Part shown: piece by piece, positions 11,098 to 22,690 of the stretch
How the letters are laid out: each line of letters begins with the position of its first letter
How positions within the stretch are numbered: position 1 is the stretch's first letter
Assembly (NCBI RefSeq): GCF_029227915.1
Contig: NC_079877.1
Location: 35,305,851 to 35,369,850 of the forward strand
DNA length: 64,000 nt
Direction of reading: 5' to 3'
Origin: Hydractinia symbiolongicarpus
Lineage: Eukaryota > Cnidaria > Hydrozoa > Anthoathecata > Hydractiniidae
Notes under the pieces: model-generated
What the model was told of the DNA's origin: nothing
The model's input: only the letters and a program-made list of their open reading frames with translations
The model's database searches: none
Made by a program: the position numbers and the translations under genes

Positions 11098-11171
11098 GTT
11101 TTCGTTTGCCGGCGATTAAACCACTTTCATTAAGGTTTTCGTTTGCCGGCGATTAAACTTCTTTCATTAAG
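11098..11171 (+). repeat. Fused-monomer junction, copy 7
   Basis: The halves are 11098-11134 and 11135-11171. It corresponds to copy 5 shifted by 4336 bases and ends at the start of the first hexamer unit. Confidence 0.9.
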
Positions 11172-11219
11172 CGTCTCATCAAAAATGAAAACATTTTTAT
11201 AAACTACAAGTCTCATGCG

Positions 11220-13655
11220 TTTTAGTGGTGAAAAAAAAAATTAAAAAATCTTTCGGGAAATGAGTTTACTCCCTGGGTACTTTCTTTGTATACATTCGAC
11301 TATACGGTCCAAGCCCGGGATTTACGGGAAATCGCGGGATTTCGTTTGCCGGCGATTAAACCTCTTTCATTAAGCGTCTCATCAAAAATGAAAATTTTTT
11401 TGAAAACTACAAGTCTCATGCGTTTCAGTGGTGGAAAAATAATTTAAAAACTCGTTCGGGAAATGAGTTTACTCCCTGGGTACTTTCTTTGTATACTTTC
11501 GACTATACGGGCCGAGTCCGGGATTTACGGGAAATCGCGCATTTTCGTTTGAGGGCGATTAAACTTCTTTTATTCAGCGTCTCATCAAAAATGAAAACGT
11601 TTTTGAAAAGTACAAGTCTCATGCGTTGAAGTGGTGAAAAAATAATTTAAAAAATCGTTCGGAAAATGAGTTTACTCCCTGGGTACTTTCTTTGTATACT
11701 TTCGACTATACGGGCCGAGTCCGGGGTTTACGGGAAATGGCGGGTTTTCGTTTGCCGGCGATTAAACTTCTTTTATTCAGCGTCTCATCAAAAATGAAAA
11801 CATTTTTAAAAACTACAAGTCTCATGCGTTTTAGTGGTGAAAAGATAATTTAAAAAATCGTTTTGGAAATGAGTTTACTCACAGGGTACTTTCTTTGTAT
11901 ACATTCAACTATACGGGCCAAGCCCGGGATTTACGGGAAATCGCGGGTTTTCGTTTGCCGGCGATTAAACCACTTTCATTAAGCGTCTCATCAAAAATGA
12001 AAACATTTTTGAAAACTACAAGTCTCATGCATTTTAGTGGTGAAAAAATAATTTAAAATAATGTTCGGGAATTGAGTTTACTCACAGGGTACTTTCTTTG
12101 TATACATTCGACTATACGGGCCAAGCCCGGGATTTACGGGAAATCGCGGGTTTTCGTTTGCCGGCGATTAAACTTCTTTCATTAAGCGTCTCATCAAAAA
12201 TGAAAACATTTTTATAAACTACAAGTCTCATGCGTTTTAGTGGTGAAAAAAAAAATTAAAAAATCTTTCGGGAAATGAGTTTACTCCCTGGGTACTTTCT
12301 TTGTATACATTCGACTATACGGTCCAAGCCCGGGATTTACGGGAAATCGCGGGATTTCGTTTGCCGGCGATTAAACCTCTTTCATTAAGCGTCTCATCAA
12401 AAATGAAAATTTTTTTGAAAACTACAAGTCTCATGCGTTTTAGTGGTGAAAAAAAAAATTAAAAAATCTTTCGGGAAATGAGTTTACTCCCTGGGTACTT
12501 TCTTTGTATACATTCGACTATACGGTCCAAGCCCGGGATTTACGGGAAATCGCGGGATTTCGTTTGCCGGCGATTAAACCTCTTTCATTAAGCGTCTCAT
12601 CAAAAATGAAAATTTTTTTGAAAACTACAAGTCTCATGCGTTTCAGTGGTGGAAAAATAATTTAAAAACTCGTTCGGGAAATGAGTTTACTCCCTGGGTA
12701 CTTTCTTTGTATACTTTCGACTATACGGGCCGAGTCCGGGATTTACGGGAAATCGCGCATTTTCGTTTGAGGGCGATTAAACTTCTTTTATTCAGCGTCT
12801 CATCAAAAATGAAAACGTTTTTGAAAAGTACAAGTCTCATGCGTTGAAGTGGTGAAAAAATAATTTAAAAAATCGTTCGGAAAATGAGTTTACTCCCTGG
12901 GTACTTTCTTTGTATACTTTCGACTATACGGGCCGAGTCCGGGGTTTACGGGAAATGGCGGGTTTTCGTTTGCCGGCGATTAAACTTCTTTTATTCAGCG
13001 TCTCATCAAAAATGAAAACATTTTTAAAAACTACAAGTCTCATGCGTTTTAGTGGTGAAAAGATAATTTAAAAAATCGTTTTGGAAATGAGTTTACTCAC
13101 AGGGTACTTTCTTTGTATACATTCAACTATACGGGCCAAGCCCGGGATTTACGGGAAATCGCGGGTTTTCGTTTGCCGGCGATTAAACCACTTTCATTAA
13201 GCGTCTCATCAAAAATGAAAACATTTTTGAAAACTACAAGTCTCATGCATTTTAGTGGTGAAAAAATAATTTAAAATAATGTTCGGGAATTGAGTTTACT
13301 CACAGGGTACTTTCTTTGTATACATTCGACTATACGGGCCAAGCCCGGGATTTACGGGAAATCGCGGGTTTTCGTTTGCCGGCGATTAAACTTCTTTCAT
13401 TAAGCGTCTCATCAAAAATGAAAACATTTTTATAAACTACAAGTCTCATGCGTTTTAGTGGTGAAAAAAAAAATTAAAAAATCTTTCGGGAAATGAGTTT
13501 ACTCCCTGGGTACTTTCTTTGTATACATTCGACTATACGGTCCAAGCCCGGGATTTACCGGAAATCGCGGGATTTCGTTTGCCGGCGATTAAACCTCTTT
13601 CATTAAGCGTCTCATCAAAAATGAAAAATTTTTTGAAAACTACAAGTCTCATGCG
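11220..13655 (+). repeat. 1218-bp hexamer D-E-A-B-C-D, two tandem copies
   Basis: The units 11220-12437 and 12438-13655 are each exactly 6 x 203 bases. AAAACTCGTTCGGG (after the first D) and ATGTTCGGG (12061 and 13279) recur at exactly 1218 bases. The second unit starts where the last D of the first unit switches to a C-like end (TTTTAGTGGTG and an A run), which is probably the exchange point. Confidence 0.9.
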
Positions 13656-15290
13656 TTTCAGTGGTGGAAAAATATTTTAAAAAATCGTTGGGGAAATGAG
13701 TTTACTCCCTGGGTACTTTTTTTGTATACTTTCGACTATACGGGCCGAGTCCGGGATTTACGGGAAATCGCGCATTTTCGTTTGAGGGCGATTAAACTTC
13801 TTTTATTCAGCGTCTCATCAAGAATGAAAACCTTTTTGAAAAGTACAAGTCTCATGCGTTGAAGTGGTGAAAAAATAATTTAAAAAATCGTTCGGAAAAT
13901 GAGTTTACTCCCTGGGTACTTTCTTTGTATACTTTCGACTATACGGGCCGAGTCCGGGGTTTACGGGAAATGGCGGGTTTTCGTTTGCCGGCGATTAAAC
14001 TTCTTTTATTCAGCGTCTCATCAAAAATGAAAACATTTCTGAAAACTACAAGTCTCATGCATTTTAGTGGTGAAAAAATAATTTAAAATATCGTTCGGGA
14101 ATTGAGTTTACTCACAGGGTACTTTCTTTGTATACATTCGACTATACGGGCCAAGCCCGGGATTTACGGGAAATCGCGGGTTTTCGTTTGCCGGCGATTA
14201 AACTTCTTTCATTAAGCGTCTCATCAAAAATGAAAACATTTTTATAAACTACAAGTCTCATGCGTTTTAGTGGTGAAAAAAAAATTAAAAAATCTTTCGG
14301 GAAATGAGTTTACTTCCTGGGTACTTTCTTTGTATACATTCGACTATACGGTCCAAGCCCGGGATTTACGGGAAATCGCGGGATTTCGTTTGCCGGCGAT
14401 TAAACCTCTTTCATTAAGCGTCTCATCAAAAATGAAAAATTTTTTGAAAACTACAAGTCTCATGCGTTTCAGTGGTGGAAAAATAATTTAAAAAATCGTT
14501 CGGGAAATGAGTTTACTCCCTGGGTACTTTCTTTGTATACTTTCGACTATACGGGCCGAGTTCGGGATTTACGGGAAATCGCGCATTTTCGTTTGAGGGC
14601 GATTAAACTTCTTTTATTCAGCGTCTCATCAAAAATGAAAACGTTTTTGAAAACTACAAGTCTCATGCGTTTCAGTGGTGGAAAAATAATTTAAAAAATC
14701 GTTCGGGAAATGAGTTTACTCCCTGGGTACTTTCTTTGTATACTTTCGACTATACGGGCCGAGTCCGGGATTTACGGGAAATCGCGCATTTTCGTTTGAG
14801 GGCGATTAAACTTCTTTTATTCAGCGTCTCATCAAAAATGAAAACCTTTTTGAAAAGTACAAGTCTCATGCGTTGAAGTGGTGAAAAAATAATTTAAAAA
14901 ATCGTTCGGAAAATGAGTTTACTCCCTGGGTACTTTCTTTGTATACTTTCGACTATACGGGCCGAGTCCGGGGTTTACGGGAAATGGCGGGTTTTCGTTT
15001 GCCGGCGATTAAACTTCTTTTATTCAGCGTCTCATCAAAAATGAAAACATTTCTGAAAACTACAAGTCTCATGCATTTTAGTGGTGAAAAAATAATTTAA
15101 AATATCGTTCGGGAATTGAGTTTACTCACAGGGTACTTTCTTTGTATACATTCGACTATACGGGCCAAGCCCGGGATTTACGGGAAATCGCGGGTTTTCG
15201 TTTGCCGGCGATTAAACTTCTTTCATTAAGCGTCTCATCAAAAATGAAAACATTTTTATAAACTACAAGTCTCATGCGTTTTAGTGGTGA
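13050..15290 (+). repeat. Long-range copy of about 7500-9737 (offset 5553)
   Basis: GAGTTCGGG at 9005 and 14558 and the following CAGTGGTGG at 9121 and 14674 both match at 5553 bases. ATGTTCGGG at 7725 and 13279 matches at 5554. The distinctive run D, E, A/B chimera, C, D, E, E, A/B chimera, C is repeated in order. It overlaps the second hexamer, so this stretch belongs to two duplication histories. Confidence 0.82.
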
Positions 15291-17000
15291 AAAAAAAAAT
15301 TAAAAAATCTTTCGGGAAATGAGTTTACTCCCTGGGTACTTTCTTTGTATGCATTCAACTATACGGGCCAAGCCCGGGATTTACGGGAAATCGCGGGTTT
15401 TCGTTTGCCGGCGATTAAACCACTTTCATTAAGCGTCTCATCAAAAATGAAAACATTTCTGAAAACTACAAGTCTCATGCATTTTAGTGGTGAAAAAATA
15501 ATTTAAAATATCGTTCGGGAATTGAGTTTACTCACAGGGTACTTTCTTTGTATACATTCGACTATACGGGCCAAGCCCGGGATTTACGGGAAATCGCGGG
15601 TTTTCGTTTGCCGGCGATTAAACTTCTTTCATTAAGCGTCTCATCAAAAATGAAAACATTTTTATAAACTACAAGTCTCATGCGTTTTAGTGGTGAAAAA
15701 AAAAATTAAAAAATCTTTCGGGAAATGAGTTTACTCCCTGGGTACTTTCTTTGTATACATTCGACTATACGGGCCAAGCCCGGGATTTACGGGAAATCGC
15801 GGGTTTTCGTTTGCCGGCGATTAAACTTCTTTTATTCAGCGTCTTATCAAAAATGAAAACATTTTTGAAAACTACAAGTCTCATGCGTTTTAGTGGTGAA
15901 AAGATAATTTAAAAAATCGTTTTGGAAATGAGTTTACTCACAGGGTACTTTCTTTGTATATATTCAACTATACGGGCCAAGCCCGGGATTTACGGGAAAT
16001 CGCGGCTTTTCATTTGCCGGCGATTAAACTTCTTTCATTAAGCGTCTCATCAAAAATGAAAACATTTTTATAAACTACAAGGCTCATGCGTTTTAGTGGT
16101 GAAAAAAAAAATTAAAAAATCTTTCGGGAAATGAGTTTACTCCCTGGGTACTTTCTTTGTATACATTCGACTATACGGGCCAAGCCCGGGATTTACGGGA
16201 AATCGCAGGATTTCGTTTGCCGGCGATTAAACTTCTTTTATTCAGCGTCTTATCAAAAATGAAAACATTTTTAAAAACTACAAGTCTCATGCGTTTTAGT
16301 GGTGAAAAGATAATTTAAAAAATCGTTTTGGAAATGAGTTTACTCACAGGGTACTTTCTTTGTATACATTCAACTATACGGGCCAAGCCCGGGATTTACG
16401 GGAAATCGCGGGTTTTCGTTTGCCGGCGATTAAACCACTTTCATTAAGGTTTTCGTTTGCCGGCGATTAAACTTCTTTCATTAAGCGTCTCATCAAAAAT
16501 GAAAACATTTTTATAAACTACAAGTCTCATGCGTTTTAGTGGTGAAAAAAAAAATTAAAAAATCTTTCGGGAAATGAGTTTACTCCCTGGGTACTTTCTT
16601 TGTATACATTCGACTATACGGTTCAAGCCCGGGATTTACGGGAAATCGCGGGATTTCGTTTGCCGGCGATTAAACCTCTTTCATTAAGCGTCTCATCAAA
16701 AATGAAAAATTTTTTGAAAACTACAAGTCTCATGCGTTTCAGTGGTGGAAAAATAATTTAAAAAATCGTTCGGGAAATGAGTTTACTCCCTGGGTACTTT
16801 CTTTGTATACTTTCGACTATACGGGCCGAGTCCGGGATTTACGGGAAATCGCGCATTTTCGTTTGAGGGCGATTAAACTTCTTTTATTCAGCGTCTCATC
16901 AAAAATGAAAACGTTTTTGAAAAGTGCAAGTCTCATGCGTTGAAGTGGTGAAAAAATAATTTAAAAAATCGTTCGGAAAATGAGTTTACTCCCTGGGTAC
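15290..17000 (+). repeat. Mixed B, C, F, fused, D and E monomers
   Basis: The stretch begins with a C-type A run leading into a B monomer with the private site GTATGCATTC (15348), then C, F, B-like, C-like, F, fused 240-bp, D and E monomers. The B-like monomer near 15.9-16.1 kb has TATATTCAAC and CGGCTTTTCATTTG. I saw no tandem higher-order register here. Confidence 0.7.
16412..16485 (+). repeat. Fused-monomer junction, copy 8
   Basis: The halves are 16412-16448 and 16449-16485. An F monomer with the private form AATCGCAGGATTTCG precedes it, and a D monomer with ACGGTTCAAG follows. Confidence 0.9.
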
Positions 17001-19170
17001 TTTCTTTGTATACTTTCGACTATACGGGCCGAGTCCGGGGTTTACGGGAAATGGCGGGTTTTCGTTTGCCGGCGATTAAACTTCTTTTATTCAGCGTCTC
17101 ATCAAAAATGAAAACATTTTTAAAAACTACAAGTCTCATGCGTTGTAGTGGTGAAAAAATAATTTAAAAAATCGTTCGGAAAATGAGTTTACTCCCTGGG
17201 TACTTTCTTTGTATACCTTTGACTATACGGGCCGAGTCCGGGGTTTACGGGAAATGGCGGGTTTTCGTTTGCCGGCGATTAAACCTCTTTCATTAAGCGT
17301 CTCATCAAAAATGAAAACATTTTTGAAAATTACAAGTCTCATGCGTTTTAGTGGTGAAAAAATAATTTAAAAAATCGTTCGGGAAATGAGTTTACTCCCT
17401 GGGTACTTTCTTTGTATACTTTTGACTATACGGGCAGAGTCCGGGATTCACGGGAAATGGCGGGTTTTCGTTTGCCGGCGATTAAACCTCTTTCATTAAG
17501 CGTCTCATCAAAAATGAAAACATTTTTGAAAATTACAAGTCTCATGCGTTTTAGTAGTGAAAAGATAATTTAAAAAATCGTTTTAGAAATGAGTTTACTC
17601 ACAGGGTGCTTTCTTTGTATACATTCGACTATACGGGCCAAGCCCGGGATTTACGGGAAATCGCGGGTTTTCGTTTACCGGCGATTAAACCACTTTCATT
17701 AAGCGTCTCATCAAAAATAAAAACATTTCTGAAAACTACAAGTCTCATGCATTTTAGTGGTGAAAAAAAAAATTAAAAAATCTTTCGGGAAATGAGTTTA
17801 CTCCCTGGGTACTTTCTTTGTATACATTCGACTATACGGGCCAAGCCCGGGATTTACGGGAAATCGCGGGTTTTCGTTTGCCGGCGATTAAACCACTTTC
17901 ATTAAGCGTCTTATCAAAAATGAAAACATTTCTGAAAACTACAAGTCTCATGCATTTTATTGGTGAAAAAATAATTTAAAATATCGTTCGGGAATTGAGT
18001 TTACTCACAGGGTACTTTCTTTGTATACATTCGACTATACGGGCCAAGCCCGGGATTTACGGGAAATCGCGGGTTTTCGTTTGCCGGCGATTAAACTTCT
18101 TTCATTAAGCGTCTCATCAAAAATGAAAACATTTTTATAAACTACAAGTCTCATGCGTTTTAGTGGTGAAAAAAAAATTAAAAAATCTTTCGGGAAATGA
18201 GTTTACTCCCTGGGTACTTTCTTTGTATACATTCGACTATACGGGCCAAGCCCGGGATTTACGGAAAATCGCGGGTTTTCGTTTGCCGGCGATTAAACTT
18301 CTTTTATTCAGCGTCTTATCAAAAATGAAAACATTTTTAAAAACTACAAGTCTCATGCGTTTTAGTGGTGAAAAGATAATTTAAAAAATCGTTTTGGAAA
18401 TGAGTTTACTCACAGGGTACTTTCTTTGTATACATTCAACTATACGGGCCAAGCCCGGGATTTACGGGAAATCGCGGGTTTTCATTTGCCGGCGATTAAA
18501 CTTCTTTCATTAAGCGTCTCATCAAAAATGAAAACATTTTTATAAACTACAAGTCTCATGTGTTTTAGTGGTGAAAAAAAAAAAAAAAAAAATCGTTCGG
18601 AAAATGAGTTTACTCCCTGGGTACTTTCTTTGTATACTTTCGACTATACGGGCCGAGTCCGGGGTTTACGGGAAATGGCGGGTTTTCGTTTGCCGGCGAT
18701 TAAACTTCTTTTATTCAGCGTCTCATCAAAAATGAAAACATTTTTAAAAACTACAAGTCTCATGCGTTGTAGTGGTGAAAAAATAATTTAAAAAATCGTT
18801 CGGAAAATGAGTTTACTCCCTGGGTACTTTCTTTGTATACTTTTGACTATACGGGCCGAGTCCGTGGTTTACGGGAAATGGAGGGTTTCGTTTGCCGGCG
18901 ATTAAACCTCTTTCATTAAGCGTCTCATCAAAAATGAAAACATTTTTGAAAATTACAAGTCTCATGGGTTTTAGTGGTGAAAAAATAATTTAAAAAATCG
19001 TTCGGGAAATGAGTTTACTCCCTGGGTACTTTCTTTGTATACTTTTGACTATACGGGCCGAGTCCGGGATTTACGGGAAATCGCGGATTTTCGTTTTCCG
19101 GCGATTAAACTTCTTTTATTTAGCGTCCCATCAAATATGAAAACATTTTTGAAAACTACAAGTGTCATGC
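17000..19170 (+). repeat. Segment duplicated at 20.5-22.69 kb (offset 3523-3524)
   Basis: It contains A, G (AAAATTACAAG), B, C, F and H monomers. Markers shared with the right-hand copy are GGGCAGAG at 17432 and 20956, TATTGGTG at 17958 and 21481, GAGTCCGTGG at 18858 and 22381, and CATGGGTTTTAG near 18964 and 22488. The offset equals 17 monomers plus the two 37-bp extras at 19327 and 19973, less one or two bases, so the 646-bp duplication lies between the two copies. The stretch 17450-17760 does not match its counterpart. Confidence 0.82.
18574..18592 (+). repeat. 19-base A run at a C/A monomer junction
   Basis: This is the longest homopolymer I noticed. It joins the A run typical of a unit following type C to the CGTTCGGAAAATG that opens a type A monomer, so it marks a chimeric monomer. 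The duplicated position near 22.1 kb instead reads an A run, TTAAAATATCG. Confidence 0.85.
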
Positions 19171-19289
19171 GTTTTAGTGGTGAAAAGATAATTTAAAAAA
19201 TCGTTTTGGAAATGAGTTTACTCACAGGGTACTTTCTTTGTATACATTCAACTATACGGGCCAAGCCCGGGATTTACGGGAAATCGCGG

Positions 19290-19363
19290 GTTTTCGTTTG
19301 CCGGCGATTAAACCACTTTCATTAAGGTTTTCGTTTGCCGGCGATTAAACTTCTTTCATTAAG
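19290..19363 (+). repeat. Fused-monomer junction, copy 9
   Basis: The halves are 19290-19326 and 19327-19363. It opens the first copy of the 646-bp tandem duplication, and its left side is type B as in copies 1-8. Confidence 0.9.
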
Positions 19364-19935
19364 CGTCTCATCAAAAATGAAAACATTTTTATAAACTACA
19401 AGTCTCATGCGTTTTAGTGGTGAAAAAAAAAATTAAAAAATCTTTCGGGAAATGAGTTTACTCCCTGGGTACTTTCTTTGTATACATTCGACTATACGGT
19501 TCAAGCCCGGGATTTACGGGAAATCGCGGGATTTCGTTTGCCGGCGATTAAACCTCTTTCATTAAGCGTCTCATCAAAAATGAAAAATTTTTTGAAAACT
19601 ACAAGTCTCGTGCGTTTCAGTGGTGGAAAAATAATTTAAAAAATCGTTCGGGAAATGAGTTTACTCCCTGGGTACTTTCTTTGTATACTTTCGACTATAC
19701 GGGCCGAGTCCGGGATTTACGGGAAATCGCGTATTTTCGTTTGAGGGCGATTAAACTTCTTTTATTCAGCGTCTCATCAAAAATGAAAACGTTTTTGAAA
19801 AGTGCAAGTCTCATGCGCTGAAGTGGTGAAAAAATAATTTAAAAAATCGTTCGGAAAATGAGTTTACTCCCTGGGTACTTTCTTTGTATACTTTCGACTA
19901 TACGGGCCGAGTCCGGGGTTTACCGGAAATGGCGG

Positions 19936-20009
19936 GTTTTCGTTTGCCGGCGATTAAACCACTTTCATTAAGGTTTTCGTTTGCCGGCGATTAAACTTCT
20001 TTCATTAAG
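19936..20009 (+). repeat. Fused-monomer junction, copy 10, in a type A context
   Basis: The halves are 19936-19972 and 19973-20009. Unlike the other nine, the sequence to the left is type A (AAATGGCGGG), so this copy marks the crossover that made the 646-bp duplication. No further fused copy was seen to its right. Confidence 0.9.
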
Positions 20010-20499
20010 CGTCTCATCAAAAATGAAAACATTTTTATAAACTACAAGTCTCATGCGTTTTAGTGGTGAAAAAAAAAATTAAAAAATCTTTCGGGAAATG
20101 AGTTTACTCCCTGGGTACTTTCTTTGTATACATTCGACTATACGGTTCAAGCCCGGGATTTACGGGAAATCGCGGGATTTCGTTTGCCGGCGATTAAACC
20201 TCTTTCATTAAGCGTCTCATCAAAAATGAAAAATTTTTTGAAAACTACAAGTCTCGTGCGTTTCAGTGGTGGAAAAATAATTTAAAAAATCGTTCGGGAA
20301 ATGAGTTTACTCCCTGGGTACTTTCTTTGTATACTTTCGACTATACGGGCCGAGTCCGGGATTTACGGGAAATCGCGTATTTTCGTTTGAGGGCGATTAA
20401 ACTTCTTTTATTCAGCGTCTCATCAAAAATGAAAACGTTTTTGAAAAGTGCAAGTCTCATGCGCTGAAGTGGTGAAAAAATAATTTAAAAAATCGTTCG

Positions 20500-22690
20500 G
20501 AAAATGAGTTTACTCCCTGGGTACTTTCTTTGTATACTTTCGACTATACGGGCCGAGTCCGGGGTTTACCGGAAATGGCGGGTTTTCGTTTGCCGGCGAT
20601 TAAACTTATTTTATTCAGCGTCTCATCAAAAATGAAAACATTTTTAAAAACTACAAGTCTCATGCGTTGTAGTGGTGAAAAAATAATTTAAAAAATCGTT
20701 CGGAAAATGAGTTTACTCCCTGGGTACTTTCTTTGTATACTTTTGACTATACGGGCCGAGTCCGGGGTTTACGGGAAATGGCGGGTTTTCGTTTTCCGGC
20801 GATTAAACCTCTTTCATTAAGCGTCTCATCAAAAATGAAAACATTTTTGAAAATTACAAGTCTCATGCGTTTTAGTGGTGAAAAAATAATTTAAAAAATC
20901 GTTCGGGAAATGAGTTTACTCCCTGGGTACTTTCTTTGTATGCTTTTGACTATACGGGCAGAGTCCGGGATTCACGGGAAATCGCGGATTTTCGTTTGCC
21001 GGCGATTAAACTTCTTTTATTTAGCGTCCCATCAAATATGAAAACATTTTTGAAAACTACAAGTGTCATGCGTTTAGTGGTAAAAAAATAATATAAAAAA
21101 TCGTTCGGGAAATGAGTTTACTACCTGGGTCTTTTCTTTGTATACTTTTGACTATACGGGCCTAGTCCGGGGTTTGCGGGAAATGGCGGGTTTTCGTTTG
21201 CCGGCGATTAAACTTCTTTTATTCAGCGTCTTATCAAAAATGAAAACATTTTTGAAAACTACAAGTCTCATGCGTTTTAGTGGTGAAAAAAAAAATTAAA
21301 AAATCTTTCGGGAAATGAGTTTACTCCCTGGGTACTTTCTTTGTATACATTCGACTATACGGGCCAAGCCCGGGATTTACGGGAAATCGCGGGTTTTCGT
21401 TTGCCGGCGATTAAACCACTTTCATTAAGCGTCTTATCAAAAATGAAAACATTTCTGAAAACTACAAGTCTCATGCATTTTATTGGTGAAAAAATAATTT
21501 AAAATATCGTTCGGGAATTGAGTTTACTCACAGGGTACTTTCTTTGTATACATTCGACTATACGGGCCAAGCCCGGGATTTACGGGAAATCGCGGGTTTT
21601 CGTTTGCCGGCGATTAAACTTCTTTCATTAAGCGTCTCATCAAAAATGAAAACATTTTTATAAACTACAAGTCTCATGCGTTTTAGTGGTGAAAAAAAAA
21701 ATTAAAAAATCTTTCGGGAAATGAGTTTACTCCCTGGGTACTTTCTTTGTATACATTCGACTATACGGGTCAAGCCCGGGATTTACGGGAAATCGCGGGT
21801 TTTCGTTTGCCGGCGATTAAACTTCTTTTATTCAGCGTCTTATCAAAAATGAAAACATTTTTAAAAACTAGAAGTCTCATGCGTTTTAGTGGTGAAAAGA
21901 TAATTTAAAAAATCGTTTTGGAAATGAGTTTACTCACAGGGTACTTTCTTTGTATACATTCAACTATACGGGCCAAGCCCGGGATTTACGGGAAATCGCG
22001 GGTTTTCATTTGCCGGCGATTAAACTTCTTTCATTAAGCGTCTCATCAAAAATGAAAACATTTTTATAAACTACAAGTCTCATGCGTTTTAGTGGTGAAA
22101 AAAAAAATTAAAATATCGTTCGGAAAATGAGTTTACTCCCTGGGTACTTTCTTTGTATACTTTCGACTATACGGGCCGAGTCCGGGGTTTACGGGAAATG
22201 GCGGGTTTTCGTTTGCCGGCGATTAAACTTCTTTTATTCAGCGTCTCATCAAAAATGAAAACATTTTTAAAAACTACAAGTCTCATGCGTTGTAGTGGTG
22301 AAAAAATAATTTAAAAAATCGTTCGGAAAATGAGTTTACTCCCTGGGTACTTTCTTTGTATACTTTTGACTATACGGGCCGAGTCCGTGGTTAACGGGAA
22401 ATGGAGGGTTTTCGTTTGCCGGCGATTAAACCTCTTTCATTAAGCGTCTCATCAAAAATGAAAACATTTTTGAAAATTACAAGTCTCATGGGTTTTAGTG
22501 GTGAAAAAATAATTTAAAAAATCGTTCGGGAAATGAGTTTACTCCCTGGGTACTTTCTTTGTATACTTTTGACTATACGGGCCGAGTACGGGATTTACGG
22601 GAAATCGTGGATTTTCGTTTTCCGGCGATTAAACTTCTTTTATTTAGCGTCCCATCAAATATGAAAACATTTTTGAAAACTACAAGTGTC
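20500..22690 (+). repeat. Second copy of the 3523-base-offset duplication
   Basis: It matches 17.0-19.17 kb in order and in rare variants. Differences include CTTTTCTTTG at 21131, GGCCTAGTCCGG at 21161, TTAACGGG at 22392 and GAGTACGGG near 22584. The right limit is near 22690, where this copy continues GTTTAGTAGTAAAAA while the left copy continues GTTTTAGTGGTGAAAAG. Confidence 0.8.

Larger units (their letters stand above)
10290..12420 (+). repeat. Long-range copy of about 5954-8084 (offset 4336)
   Basis: Matching markers are the fused junctions at 6356/10692 and 6799/11135, AAAACTCGTTCGGG after the D monomer (7111 and 11447) and ATGTTCGGG at 7725 and 12061. The order F, fused, F, fused, D, E, A, B, C, D is the same. 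The left limit falls in the divergent monomer; the right limit falls near 12420, where this copy ends in GTTTTAGTGGTG while the source reads GTTTCAGTGGTGG. Confidence 0.85.
19290..20581 (+). repeat. 646-bp tandem duplication, two apparently identical copies
   Basis: Copy 1 is about 19290-19935 and copy 2 about 19936-20581. The length is 3 x 203 + 37. All private variants recur in both: ACGGTTCAAG, GTCTCGTGCG (19607, 20253), GCGTATTTTCG, AAGTGCAAG, CATGCGCTGAAG and TTTACCGGAAATGG. I saw no difference between the copies. The breakpoint lies in GTTTTCGTTTG...ATTAAA, which is the same in types A and B. Confidence 0.92.

Noticed and set aside
9005-14566. GAGTTCGGG in E monomers as an independent signal
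   Set aside because: It is a single C-to-T change carried by duplication to 9005, 10020 and 14558; useful as a marker but not a motif.
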